A stretch of DNA of 64,000 nt from assembly GCA_039621445.1 (NCBI GenBank), contig CP154956.1, positions 81,712,474-81,776,473 on the forward strand, given 5' to 3'. The notes beneath the pieces were generated by a model, which saw only the letters and a program-made list of their open reading frames with translations, was not told the origin of the DNA and searched no databases. Shown piece after piece: positions 44,801 through 56,042 of the stretch. Position 1 is the first letter of the stretch; each line of letters opens with the position of its first letter. The position numbers were made by a program, and so were the translations under genes. This stretch comes from Euglena gracilis. Taxonomy: Eukaryota; Euglenida; Euglenophyceae; Euglenales.

Positions 44801-47800
44801 AGCGAATTCCTTTTGCTGCTCAACTGTCCCAGGGCCCCAAAATAACAAAATCCCCTGTGTTGCCGAACCGTTTTGGAAGCGAAACCCTTTTGCTTCTCAA
44901 CTGTCCCAGGGCTGTTGCCGAACCGTTTTGGAAGCGAATCCCTTTTGCTGCTCAACTGTCCCAGGGCCCCAAAATAACAAAATCCCCTGTGTTGCCGAAC
45001 CGTTTTGGAAGCGAATCCCTTTTGCTGCTCAACTGTCCCAGGGCCCCAAAATAACAAAATCCCCTGTGTTGCCGAACCGTTTTGGAAGCGAATTCCTTTT
45101 GCTGTTCAATTGCCCCAGGGCCCCAAAATAACAAAATCCCCTGTGTTGCCGAACCGTTTTGGAAGCGAATCCCTTTTGCTACTCAACTATCCCAGGGCCC
45201 CAAAATAACAAAATCCCCTGTGTTGCCGAACCGTTTTGGGAGCGAATCCCTTTTGCTGCTCAACTGTCCCAGGGCTGTTGTCGAACCGTTTTGGAAGCGA
45301 ATCCCTTTTGCTGCTCAACTGTCCCAGGGCCCCAAAATAACAAAATCCCCTGTGTTGCCGAACCGTTTTGGAAGCTAATTCCTTTTGCTGGTCAACTGTC
45401 CCAGGGCCCCAAAGTAACAAAATCCCCTGTGTCGCCGAACCGTTTTGGAAGCGAAACCCTTTTGCTGCTAAAATCCCCTGTGTTGCCGAACCGTTTTGGA
45501 AGCGAATTCTTTTTGCTTCTCTACTGTCCCAGGGCCCCAAAATAACAAAATCCCCTGTGTTGCCGAACCGTTTTGGAAGCGAATCCCTTTTTGCTACTCA
45601 ACTGTCCCAGGGCCCCAAAATAACAAAATCCCCTGTGTTGCCGAACCGTTTTGGAAGCGAATTCCTTTTGCTGCTCAACTGTCCCACGGCCCCAAAATAA
45701 CAAAATCCCCTGTGTCGCCGAACCGTTTTGGAAGCGAATTCCTTTTGCTGCTCAACTGTCCCAGGGCCCCAAAATAACAAAATCCCCTGTGTCGCCGAAC
45801 CGTTTTGGAAGCGAATTCCTTTTGCTGCTAAAATCCCCTGTGTTGTCGAACCATTTTGGAAGCGAATTCTTTTTGCTGCTCAACTGTCCCACGGCCCCAA
45901 AATAACAAAATCCCCTGTGTCGCCGAACCGTTTTGGAAGCGAATCCCTTTTGCTGCTCAACTGTCCCAGGGCCCCAAAATAACAAAATCCCCTGTGTCGC
46001 CGAACCGTTTTGGAAGCGAATCCCTTTTGCTGCTAAAATCCCCTGTGTTGTCGAACCATTTTGGAAGCGAATTCTTTTTGCTTCTCTACTGTCCCACGGC
46101 CCCAAAATAACAAAATCCCCTGTGTTGCCGAACCGTTTTGGAAGCGAATTCCTTTTGCTGCTCAACTGTCCCAGGGCCCCAAAATAACAAAATCCCCTGT
46201 GTCGCCGAACCGTTTTGGAAGCGAATCCCTTTTGCTGCTAAAATCCCCTGTGTTGTCGAACCATTTTGGAAGCGAATTCTTTTTGCTTCTCAACTGTCCC
46301 AGGGCCCCAAAATAACAAAATCCCCTGTGTTGCCGAACCGTTTTGGAAGCGAATCCCTTTTGCTGCTCAACTGTCCCAGGGCCCCAAAATAACAAAATCC
46401 CCTGTGTTGCCGAACCGTTTTGGAAGCGAATTCCTTTTGCTGCTCAACTGTCCCAGGGCCCCAAAATAACAAAATCCCCTGTGTTGCCGAACCGTTTTGG
46501 AAGCGAATTCCTTTTGCTCCTCAATTGTCCCAGGGCCCCAAAATAACAAAATCCCCTGTGTTGCCGAACCGTTTTGGAAGCGAATCCCTTTTGCTGCTCA
46601 ACTGTCCCAGGGCCCCAAAATAACAAAATCCCCTGTGTTGCCGAACCGTTTTGGAAGCGAAACCCTTTTGCTTCTCAACTGTCCCAGGGCTGTTGCCGAA
46701 CCGTTTTGGAAGCGAATCCCTTTTGCTGCTCAACTGTCCCAGGGCCCCAAAATAACAAAATCCCCTGTGTTGCCGAACCGTTTTGGAAGCGAATTCCTTT
46801 TGCTGTTCAATTGCCCCAGGGCCCCAAAATAACAAAATCCCCTGTGTTGCCGAACCGTTTTGGAAGCGAATCCCTTTTGCTACTCAACTATCCCAGGGCC
46901 CCAAAATAACAAAATCCCCTGTGTTGCCGAACCGTTTTGGGAGCGAATCCCTTTTGCTGCTCAACTGTCCCAGGGCTGTTGCCGAACCGTTTTGGAAGCG
47001 AATCCCTTTTGCTGCTCAACTGTCCCAGGGCCCCAAAATAACAAAATCCCCTGTGTTGCCGAACCGTTTGGAAGCGAATCCGTTTTGCTGCTCAACTGTC
47101 CCAGGGTCCCAAAATAACAAAATCCCCTGTGTTGCCGAACCGTTGGAAGCGAATTCCTTTTGCTGCTCAACTGTCCCAGGGCCCCAAAATAACAAAATCC
47201 CCTGTGTTGCCGAACCGTTTTGGAAGTGAATCCCTTTTGCTGCTCAACTGTCCCAGGGCTGTTGCCGAACCGTTTTGGAAGCGAATCCCTTTTGCTGCTC
47301 AACTGTCCCAGGGCCCCAAAATAACAAAATCCCCTGTGTTGCCGAACCGTTTTGGGAGCGAATCCCTTTTGCTGCTCAACTGTCCCAGGGCCCCAACATA
47401 ACAAAATCCCCTGTGTTTCCGAACCGTTTTGGAAGCGAATCCCTTTTGCTGCTCAACTGTCCCAGGGCCCCAAAAGAACAAAATCCCCTGTGTTGCGGAA
47501 CCGTTTTGGAAGCGAAACCCTTTTGCTGCTCAACTGTCCCAGGGCTGTTGCCGAACCGTTTTGGAAGCGAATCCCTTTTGCTGCTCAACTGTCCCAGGGC
47601 CCCAAAATAACAACATCCCCTGTGTTGCCGAACCGTTTTGGAAGTGAATCCCTTTTGCTGCTCAACTGTCCCAGGGCTGTTGCCGAACCGTTTTGGAAGC
47701 GAATCCCTTTTGCTGCTCAACTGTCCCAGGGCCCCAAAATAACAAAATCCCCTGTGCTGCCGAACCGTTTTGGAAGCTAATTCCTTTTGCTGCTCAACTG

Positions 47801-50019
47801 TCCCAGGGCCCCAAAATAACAAAATCCCCTGTGTTGCCGAACCGTTTTGGAAGCGAATCCCTTTTGCTGCTCAACTGTCCCACGGCCCCAAAATAACAAA
47901 ATCCCCTGTGTTGCCGAACCGTTTTGGAAGCGAATCCCTTTTGCTGCTCAACTGTCCCAGGGCCCCAAAATAACAAAATCCCCTGAGTTGCCGAACCGTT
48001 TTGGAAGCGAATCCCTTTTGCTGCTCAACTGTCCCAGGGCCCCAAAATAACAAATTCCCCTGTGTTGCCGAACCGTTTTGGAAGCGAATTCCTTTTGCTG
48101 CTCAACTGTCCCAGGGCCCCAAAATAACAAAATCCCCTGTGTTGCCGAACCGTTTTGGAAGCGAATCCCTTTTGCTGCTCAACTGCCCCAGGGCCCCAAA
48201 ATAACAAAATCCCCTGTGTTGCCGAACCGTTTTGGAAGCGAATCCCTTTTGCTGCTCAACTGTCCCAGGGCCCCAAAATAACAAAATCCCCTGTGTTGCC
48301 GAACCGTTTTGGAAGTGAATCCCTTTTGCTGCTCAACTGTCCCAGGGCTGTTGCCGAACCGTTTTGGAAGCGAATCCCTTTTGCTGCTCAACTGTCCCAG
48401 GGCCCCAAAATAACAAAATCCCCTGTGCTGCCGAACCGTTTTGGAAGCTAATTCCTTTTGCTGCTCAACTGTCCCAGGGCCCCAAAATAACAAAATCCCC
48501 TGTGTTGCCGAACCGTTTTGGAAGCGAATCCCTTTTGCTGCTCAACTGTCCCACGGCCCCAAAATAACAAAATCCCCTGTGTTGCCGAACCGTTTTGGAA
48601 GCGAATCCCTTTTGCTGCTCAACTGTCCCAGGGCCCCAAAATAACAAAATCCCCTGAGTTGCCGAACCGTTTTGGAAGCGAATCCCTTTTGCTGCTCAAC
48701 TGTCCCAGGGCCCCAAAATAACAAATTCCCCTGTGTTGCCGAACCGTTTTGGAAGCGAATTCCTTTTGCTGCTCAACTGTCCCAGGGCCCCAAAATAACA
48801 AAATCCCCTGTGTTGCCGAACCGTTTTGGAAGCGAATCCCTTTTGCTGCTCAACTGCCCCAGGGCCCCAAAATAACAAAATCCCCTGTGTTGCCGAACCG
48901 TTTTGGAAGCGAATCCCTTTTGCTGCTCAACTGTCCCAGGGCCCCAAAATAACAAAATCCCCTGTGTTGCCGAACCGTTTTGGAAGCGAATCCCTTTTGC
49001 TGCTCAACTGTCCCAGGGCTGTTGCCGAACCGTTGTGCAAGCGAATCCCTTTTGCTGCTCAACTGTCCCAGGGCCCCAAAATAACAAAATCCCCTGTGTT
49101 GCCGAACCGTTTGGAAGCAAATCCCTTTTGCTGCTCAACTGTCCCAGGGCTGTTGCCGAACCGTTTTGGAAGCGAATCCCTTTTGCTGCTCAACTGTCCC
49201 AGGGCCCCAAAATAACAAAATCCCCTGTGTTGCGGAACCGTTTTGGAAGCGAATCCCTTTTGCTGCTCAACTGTCCCAGGGCCCCAAAATAACAAAATCC
49301 CCTGTGTTGCCGAACCGTTTTGGAAGCGAATCCCTTTTGCTGCTCAACTGTCCCAGGGCTGTTGCCGAACCGTTGTGCAAGCGAATCCCTTTTGCTGCTC
49401 AACTGTCCCAGGGCCCCAAAATAACAAAATCCCCTGTGTTGCCGAACCGTTTTGGAAGCGAATTCCTTTTGCTGCTCAACTGTCCCAGGGCCCCAAAATA
49501 ACAAAATATCCTGTGTTGCCGAACCTTTTTGGAAGCGAATCCCTTTTGCTGCTCAACTGTCCCATGGCCCCAAAATAACAAAATCCCCTGTGTTGCCGAA
49601 CCGTTTTGGGAGCGAATCCCTTTTGCTGCTCAACTGTCCCAGGGCCCCAAAATAACAAAATCCCCTGTGTTGCCGAACCGTTTTGGAAGCGAATTCCTTT
49701 TGCTGCTCAACTGTCCCATGGCCCCAAAATAACAAAATCCCCTGTGTTGCCGAACCGTTTTGGAAGCGAATTCCTTTTGCTGCTCAACTGTCCCAGGGCC
49801 CCAAAATAACAAAATATCCTGTGTTGCCGAACCTTTTTGGAAGCGAATCCCTTTTGCTGCTCAACTGTCCCATGGCCCCAAAATAACAAAATCCCCTGTG
49901 TTGCCGAACCGTTTTGGGAGCGAATCCCTTTTGCTGCTCAACTGTCCCAGGGCCCCAAAATAACAAAATCCCCTGTGTTGCCGAACCGTTTTGGAAGCGA
50001 ATCCCTTTTGCTGCTCAAC
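32884..50019 (+). repeat. 77-bp satellite array (about 17.1 kb) with 51- and 55-bp variants
   Basis: The main unit is 77 bp (includes TGTTGCCGAACCGTTTTGG, AAGCGAATCCCTTTTGCTGC and TCAACTGTCCCAGGGCCCC). A 51-bp variant lacks 26 bp (GCTGCT joined to AAAATCCCC); a 55-bp variant lacks 22 bp (CCCAGGGC joined to TGTTGCC). There are well over 200 units. Blocks of the same variant order recur at fixed offsets: 33,404-34,359 again at +3,517; 35,216-35,834 at +4,954; 35,994-36,537 at +3,557; 34,182-34,514 at +1,320; 47,770-48,200 at +671; 49,452-49,735 at +308. Since 77 is not a multiple of 3, the many open frames on both strands are not genes. A centromeric, heterochromatic or simple expansion origin is possible. 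Confidence 0.98.
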
Positions 50020-50020
50020 T

Positions 50021-50037
50021 CTCCCTTTGAAAGGGAG
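50021..50037. repeat. Palindrome at satellite right edge
   Basis: CTCCCTTT-G-AAAGGGAG immediately follows the last satellite unit. Confidence 0.8.
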
Positions 50038-50074
50038 TTTTAGCATAATTGAGCTCCTGTTGAAGCATGAATTA

Positions 50075-50104
50075 CTGTTTTATGCCACTGGTGGCATAAA
50101 ACAG
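50075..50104. repeat. GCCAC-NN-GTGGC palindrome 1
   Basis: 14-bp perfect arms (CTGTTTTATGCCAC) around TG. Degenerate relatives follow at 50222-50237 and 50275-50300. Confidence 0.8.
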
Positions 50105-50681
50105 CGAAAAGGATGTTCAAGTGCGTCTTTTTTGAGACTCCTCTTTTTTTGTACTCGGTGGAAGCTCTTATTCAATTTTGACGGCTGAAATCACTTATTT
50201 TTGGCGATCAGATGATCGCTTTTGTCACCAGTGTCAACAGACGCCCTGAACCTCTTGTGGCGTGTCTAATTCTATTTTTCTGCCATTGGTGTCATAAAAA
50301 GGGAGTGTGCTCTGAAATGACGTGCATCTTTGTGTATGCCCGGAATCGTTTGAATGAAGGCAGCGATGTGTGGTTTCCTTGTTCGGGGTGCATTCATCTT
50401 TGCACGTACCTTGGAGGTGTGATTCAAAACAAAAAACCCTTTGCAAGGGCCAAGTTGGTTCCTGTTCTTCTTCTGCGTGGCTTTCCAAGCCCAAGTTTTC
50501 CATCATGACCGGCAACCCCGCCTCCGGCTGAACGGTGCTTCTCAACACCAGGCTTCCAGATTCTCTGATCTGAGTATGTGTTTTGCAGTTCATATGGTTG
50601 GTCCCTTCTGTTGCGTCTGTCGCTTTTGTTGGGTTGTGTGGATGGTCTGTTTCCCCCTGTTCACCGTAAACAGAAGCCATA

Positions 50682-52290
50682 ATGGCGAAAGCCCTTGTAG
50701 CACCCGATGCTAGTGGTCTGATGAACGACGGCTTTGAAATGGTGAGCGGTGACTGCACAGAGGCAGCAAGGCGTGGAGAGACGTTGGGTAAAACCATTGC
50801 AAGATGCACCTGGCAAAGCGTTGACGACACGATCCAAACAGCTCTGGATTGGCACTCCCCGGCATTTCAGTATTTCACCCTCGTTGACCGCTTTTGCGTG
50901 AAAACTTCAGAAGGAGGAAGCGTTGCAATGGTTGGAATTTGAGCTGCAGAATGCAGCTTCAAGGGTTTCACGTGAACGCCGCCGAGCAGATTCTCCGGAC
51001 TCATCATGATAAGGGCCAATGCCATTCCATGTGCAAGGCATTGTTCATGTTGACCATGTGTGGGGGATGCTGTTGATTTGTATTTTCTTTCAATCCTCCA
51101 GGAGGTTGATACTGAAGGAAAACGTCGTTGAGGCTCCTTTTGACTTTTTTTTGAATCGTTTTTGGTCGACTTGGTTGAGCAAATACTGTCCCTGGCTGCC
51201 CGCCTCTGCCAAAATGTAAGTTTCCTGCTTCTCTTTCATGACCAGCTGCCCAAAATGACCACTCATTCTTATGTCCCAGACCTGCATCTTGATGAAGAGT
51301 CCTCTGAAGGTGGTGCTGACCATGCTGAACACACTGAGTTTTGCGCAAGGGGTGACATGCATGTCAATCACCCTGAAGTTGATGATGGAATGGTTCAACC
51401 TCCTCCCACAAGAAAGCAAAACCTGCAGTGGACGTGCAAAGTGTTCAAAGGGCAGATTTTGACGAGGTGAAGGAGATGACAAAGACCGAGGCTGTTCAGT
51501 GGGCAAGCACAAAGGAAACTGCAATGTGGTTCTCGGCGATGGGGAAGGGAGTGAACCTTGAGAAGCTCGCCTGGGACACAACGTGCTTCTTTGGTCAGGG
51601 CTATGCAATCGACGACAACCATTTTGAGAGGCTTGTTGCCAATTTTAAGCTGCGTCCACCCCGGCGGCCGATCGAAGTCACCATTTGGGAGAATGAGGGT
51701 GATAAGAAGATGTACATCCTGGCAAAGCATTTCAGCGAAAGTTGTACAACAAATCAAGAACGAGCGTTTCCTGCTTGGATTGCCATTGGAGAGGTAACAG
51801 AAGGTCGTCATTGCGGATGTGCTAAATTACAACACGCCCTGTCCATCCGGAGGAAGGTGAGCGGTGCAGACAACGCTATGGTGGGCCTTCAAAGGGTGAC
51901 CACCATATCGGAGTGCATGAGTGCATATTTTCTTGGATGACAAAGACAACGTCGATTTCAGGTCAAGGCTAGCACGAGCAGTAAAGGGCGCTGGGCTGGT
52001 GACAGACATGAATAACCCGTGGAACAACATTTGACGATGGGAACCTCTGGCGTCAATGATCACCTTCTGGGGTGTTCGAGCCCTGGAGGCATTGAAGAAG
52101 TTTGAGAATAGCTTGAGCTCCGCTCGCTGAAGAACCTGGCGATGGTGATTGTCCCCGCATACCTAGAGGATGCCATCACCGCCATGACAGCCAAGAAGGC
52201 CAACATCAGGACCGTGAACAATGCTCTGAACCGCAGTTTATTATGTGGAAGCTGGCATGTATTGACCTTCCTGTGCATGCAGAACGGCGC
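50682..52290 (+). pseudogene. Unrecognised, decayed multi-exon gene between palindromes
   Basis: Pieces with protein-like composition change frame repeatedly: MAKALVAPDASGLMNDGFEM (50,682, followed by a GTGAGC donor-like site); LQKEEALQWLEFELQNAASR (about 50,907); VEQILSLAARLCQN then a possible 30-nt GTAAGT...CAG intron (51,218-51,247); MTTHSYVPDLHLDEESS; DFDEVKEMTKTEAVQW through NFKLRPPRRPIEVTIWEN and AFPAWIAIGEV (51,450-51,800); VNFRS-like and LKNLAMVIVPAYLEDAITAM (52,130-52,190). The prrPIEVtIwe...yILakH...lPAWi order faintly recalls ParB/sulfiredoxin-type folds, but this is a guess. Stops and shifts indicate decay. Confidence 0.4.
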
Positions 52291-52450
52291 AATCCCAGCC
52301 TGATTTGGTCATTGCAATGGTGTTGAAACAACGTTGTTCACATATTTTATTTGCTTTTTGAGTGAGGGTTCTGCTTCACAATAGGATAAGGGCGAGCTGT
52401 ATATATAGGTTCATGTAATGTGGATCACCTGGTTTCCGTTCAATCGTGTC

Positions 52451-52476
52451 AATTTATGACACCAGTGTCATAAATT
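52451..52476. repeat. GACAC-NN-GTGTC palindrome 2
   Basis: 12-bp perfect arms (AATTTATGACAC) around CA, a variant of the palindrome at 50,075. Confidence 0.8.
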
Positions 52477-52545
52477 CAATTTAGAGCCTCATGTTGCATG
52501 CGGTTTTTTGGCACACTACATCTTGAAACATGTTCTTCATTCGAG

Positions 52546-52579
52546 TGTCAATTTATGCCACTAGTGGCAGAAGTTGACA
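52546..52579. repeat. GCCAC-NN-GTGGC palindrome 3
   Basis: 16-bp arms with two mismatches (TGTCAATTTATGCCAC) around TA. Confidence 0.75.
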
Positions 52580-52639
52580 GTATTTAGAGTACATGATTGA
52601 GAAATGTCATTGTTTGGAATGTCATATGAAAGGGGATAG

Positions 52640-53005
52640 ATGGTGAGGCACTCTGTTCAAATCTGTGAGGGTCTCAGTTTTCATTGTAGACGTGCTTTCA
52701 TGACCATAGCAGTTGCTGCTGAATTCAAGCGCCTCATGACCTTGGTTTTTGCACGGTTCAGAATGACCATGCAGGCATGCATAAATGGGGGAACGCATTT
52801 TGGAGAGCAATCAGAGCCTCGTGCAGAAACAACAGTGCAAGCACTCCCCATAACTATGCACCTTCCCCGCTTTTTGGTTCTTCCGTTCCATCACAAACTT
52901 CCAACCCCCTCCGAGTGTCGGCTGCGGCACATTGCTGCCGGTGCAGATGATAAAGGTACACTCCCGTCCATGGAAACAGAGCGAATAGTGGCTTTTGACC
53001 TGTAA
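52640..53005 (+). CDS. Hypothetical 121-residue ORF
   Basis: An uninterrupted frame from ATG 52,640 to a stop at 53,003-53,005. It contains FMTIAVAAEFKRLMTLVFAR and a basic/aromatic second half. No domain is recognised and there is no support beyond length, so it may be chance or a remnant of the element upstream. Confidence 0.2.
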   Translation: MVRHSVQICEGLSFHCRRAFMTIAVAAEFKRLMTLVFARFRMTMQACINGGTHFGEQSEPRAETTVQALPITMHLPRFLVLPFHHKLPTPSECRLRHIAAGADDKGTLPSMETERIVAFDL

Positions 53006-53169
53006 TTTCCCTTCCTGGGTTTATTTTTTGAGGCCTGGTGCAAGATGCACACCTGTGTGTAAAATCCCATTTCATGGGGAAAATGATACCCACACAGAAG
53101 GGTGCAACAAGGACAAAGACACGAAGTATCTCACGAGCATCGTCCAGAGAGCATTTGTGAGTCAAAAAC

Positions 53170-53217
53170 TTTATGCCACTAGTGGCATAAATTTTTGTCC
53201 TAATTGGCCACCTAAGA
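53170..53217 (+). repeat. Perfect palindrome plus GTCCTAATTGGCC module
   Basis: A 22-bp perfect palindrome (53170-53191, half-site TTTATGCCACT) is followed by GTCCTAATTGGCCACCTAAG at 53,197. The module is shared with 25,606-25,650 in inverse orientation. Confidence 0.85.
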
Positions 53218-53530
53218 CCCTTTTCGGCGAAATGTTGTCGGGAAGAATATTGGCTGGTGATGCCTAATTTGATAAAATTCTGGGGCAGATTCCTAATTTT
53301 GAGGCGTAAATTTTTCAAATTTGGGCTTGGCGATTCCTAATTTGGAGTCAAAATCCTAATTTTAGGTATGGGGATTCCTGATTTGTGGAATTTTCTCCAA
53401 AAATTCCGACTCGGTGATTCCTAATTTTGGGCTGGATTCTAATTTTGCCACCAAAAATGTGGTGTTTCCCCCGTGACCCCCCCCTGTGACCCCCCCCCCC
53501 CCGTGACTCGAACCACCCCCTAAGTATTAC
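53218..53530. repeat. GATTCCTAATTT repeats and CCCCGTGACC tract
   Basis: At least six GATTCCTAATTT/TTCCTAATTTTG units (inverse of AAATTAGGAATC at 22.4 kb), then CCCCGTGACCCCC. Same composite family as 21,775-22,735 and 63,150-63,560. Confidence 0.65.
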
Positions 53531-53589
53531 ATTCAACAACCAGGGCGCACCTTGGCCTTGCACCTTGTGACCAATGGCCATCCCTGTGC

Positions 53590-54265
53590 ACCATCGTGAG
53601 AGCCTCCTTCCCCCCTGGTGATGGTTTGCGCCGGAGTGTTGAAAACACGGCCAATAATAGGCACTGTGAAGATTTGTTCCGCGTTTTCAACACTGTGTCT
53701 GAAGCCCTGGATTTGATTCAACGTGAGAAAACTACACTGCCTGAGGCAATTGAAATTTGGGTTGAATTGTTGGTTCGAGTCCCCAAGAACGCCGGAGGTT
53801 ACAGCGATGTTGTTCAACGCAGCAAACAAGCGTTGGAATGTCCGTTTTTTTTTTTTGCTAGCCAATGTTTTGGACCCAAGGTGTGGTGGCATTAGTCTCA
53901 CCCCAAAGCAAATTGACATGGCTCGAAAGTTTGCCGAGGAAGAAGGATCTGACATTGCTTTGGGTTTGAATTTGTCTCGCAAGCCCCATTCCGTGAGTCG
54001 TTATTTGATCGAAGGGCAGACCCCATTGCTTGGTGGAAGGCTGGTCTTGTTTCAGGCTTCCCGATTCCACTAGCCCGGCTTGCTTTGAGGTTGTGTTCTT
54101 GCCTTGCGTCGTCTGCCAATGTTGAACGATTGTTTTCTACAATGGGTCACGTGTTTGGTCGCCGGCGCACCAAATTGGGGGTAAGGCAGGCATACTAACC
54201 TTCCTTTTCCGTGCCCTTAATGCCTCTGAAAGTTCCGACAATTCTGACCATGAGGACAACGACTA
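53590..54265 (+). pseudogene. hAT transposase, 3' part with dimerization domain
   Basis: The frame SVENTANNRHCEDLFRVFNT leads to SDVVQRSKQALECP, shifts at a T-run (53,847-53,856) into LLANVLDPRCGGISLTPKQI, and shifts again into WWKAGLVSGFPIPLARLALR and SSANVERLFSTMGHVFGRRR. The last is the hAT C-terminal dimerization motif (W...P.LA.lAl.l....ss...vERlFS..g.....RR..L). The 5' half is absent here; 23.7-25 kb has a 5' half of similar type, but whether they are one family is not shown. Confidence 0.75.
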
Positions 54266-54657
54266 AGAGTCGCTTCGAGATGCACAGGCAAGCCGTGCAT
54301 TTCATCACTGCCCATTGCTTGCACTCTTTGTCTGAATGTTGAAGACAACCAAAAGTATTGGGTTTCAAGTCATTTGAGCTAAGATTGGTTCAAAATTTGG
54401 ACAAAAAAAGGCAAAATTTGGACCATCATTTTCCCCTTTTTTTGCCGTTTTTTTTTGCCCGTTTTTTTTATTATAATAAAAAACAAAAAAAAACGTTTTT
54501 TTAGGGCCTTTTTTTGGTCTAAAAAGGCCATTTTTGGTGTCAAAATTTTCATCTGTCTCTGACGGGTCGGCACTAGGGGGGGGGGGTCCCAAAAATCCCA
54601 ACTGCACAGGGGGGGGGTGGTGTCCCCAAAAACCCCAACTGTACTGCCGTCGCCCCA
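54266..54657. other. A/T hairpin and G-tract spacer between hAT fragments
   Basis: T- and A-rich inverted stretches (54,420-54,500) and two GGGG-tract blocks with CCCCAACTG (54,570-54,650). No gene. Confidence 0.5.
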
Positions 54658-55123
54658 TTGCACCGAAGGGCAGAGGACATTCATGTGGAGGTGGCAGAAT
54701 TGGTGGAGAGATATGTGAAGGGACTTCCTGTAGGCGTTCTGATGGTGGACGGGTGGGGGGACCATCAGAAAGCCGAAGATTTTGCCGTTTTGTTCAAACC
54801 CCTCGATCCCGAGAAAAGCGCAGTCCTCATAATGCTGCATCGCCTGCCTGCCCGGGCCACCAGCCACAATCTTACGGATGTCCTGATGGTGTGAGTGTTT
54901 GGAAAAGCAGGACATTTAACAATTTTTCTCCCTACAGAAAGCAGTGGAACACTACAAAGGGGTACAATTTGTGGGATGTGTTGCAGATGGTGCAGCGAAC
55001 ATGCAGCGGGCAATTCAAAACATTCCAAACATAGTCCCCATCCAGTGCATGGCGCATTCCGGTGAGCTTTTGGTGAAGGACTTGTGCGCCCTTTTGGTCT
55101 CGGGACTTCGGCAGGAGCAATAG
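54658..55123 (+). pseudogene. hAT-type transposase, middle part (two exons)
   Basis: Exon a (54,658-54,888) includes VEVAELVERYVKGLPVGVLM, VDGWGDHQ and TSHNLTDVLM. A 49-nt GT-AG intron (54,889-54,937) joins in phase to KAVEHYKGVQFVGCVADGAA then NMQRAI and PIQCMAHSGELLVKDLCALL. The Asp-Gly-Ala-Ala-Asn and Cys-x-Ala-His motifs are the catalytic-core landmarks of hAT/DUF659 transposases. It stops at TAG 55,121. It is a different subfamily from the 23.7-kb gene. Confidence 0.65.
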
Positions 55124-55234
55124 TATCGAAAGCTTCTTCCGAACTCACCACTATCCCCGATCAGGGGTTTTAAAACCTATTTCCTGGACCCGACGCCTGT
55201 CTTTAATTTCTACAGATACTAACGGATATCAGGC

Positions 55235-55440
55235 TGAATCCGTTAGTGTAAAACAATTTCCAAGACAGGCCATTGTTGGTTTAAAACGATTTCCAAGACA
55301 GGCGACCGTTAGCGTAAAAAGATTTCCAAGGCAGGGATCCGTCAGTGTAAAACGATTTCCAAGGCAGGCGATTGTAGTGTAAAATGATTTCCAAGACAGG
55401 CGATCGTTGGTGTAAAACGATTTCCAAGACGGCGTACGTT
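55235..55440. repeat. 33-bp tandem array 1
   Basis: About six units built on AAACGATTTCCAAGACAGG followed by a variable CGACCGTTAGTGT-type segment. The last unit ends GACGGCGTACGTTTTCTTG and A8. The same array and the same end occur at 57,500-57,700. Confidence 0.85.
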
Positions 55441-55454
55441 TTCTTGAAAAAAAA

Positions 55455-56042
55455 TGACAAGCGTGGTCAGCCGACTCAAAACCTCGGCACGCAAACCCGT
55501 CCTGAATCCAAAAATCAGCCAATTCCACTGCTGCATCCGCAGAACGTTGTTTGAGTCAAACATGTTCGGAAGGACAGAAGTTCCTCCTCTGTCAAAATCC
55601 CAGGTGTCGTTCGTTGAGCTGCTTCCATGGCACGCACCCCTGTTTCACGTTTGAGCACCGGGGCAGCAAATTCATTCAGCAACGGAAATTGACGATCCAC
55701 GAAGGCAACCATGGCAATTTTTGGGGCCGTTGCATTGTACGCCCTCATCATGCCGTTCACATAACTTCGCCAGGAGTCTGCAGAAAGTTCTTTTAGTGAG
55801 AAGTTCTGTGTGGCCCGCTGTTGTTTGCATCTTTCCACGTCAGCCTCATCGTCAAACAAATACACTGGAAAAATGGTGCGACGAGCCCAACCTCGCAAAT
55901 ATTCGTCCAACGAGTCATACTTTAATCCGTTATCCTCACAAAAATCGACAAAAGTCAGAAAATGTAGGATGCCGGATCGTTGGACGCCTTGCGCTCCTGA
56001 AAGTCTCTTGGTTTCTTTCTTAGCAAACAAGGGGCCGTTCAC
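55455..56042 (-). pseudogene. Crypton-like tyrosine recombinase 2, core fragment
   Basis: The minus-strand frame from 56,042 reads FLTFVDFCEDNGLKYDSLDE, SADSWRSYVNGMMRAYNATA and TPGILTEEELLSFRTCLTQT, then shifts into NWLIFGFRTGLRAEVLSRLT. The last is the first-Arg box (TGxRxE), parallel to GFCTGYRSEVLRRLE at 21.4 kb. The catalytic HxxR/Y part is absent; a 33-bp array begins just after the Arg box. Confidence 0.6.

Noticed and set aside
32884-50019. More than a hundred overlapping ORFs on both strands in the satellite
   Set aside because: They come from a stop-poor 77-bp unit read in all frames; 77 is not divisible by 3, each frame closes within a few units, and both strands are equally open.
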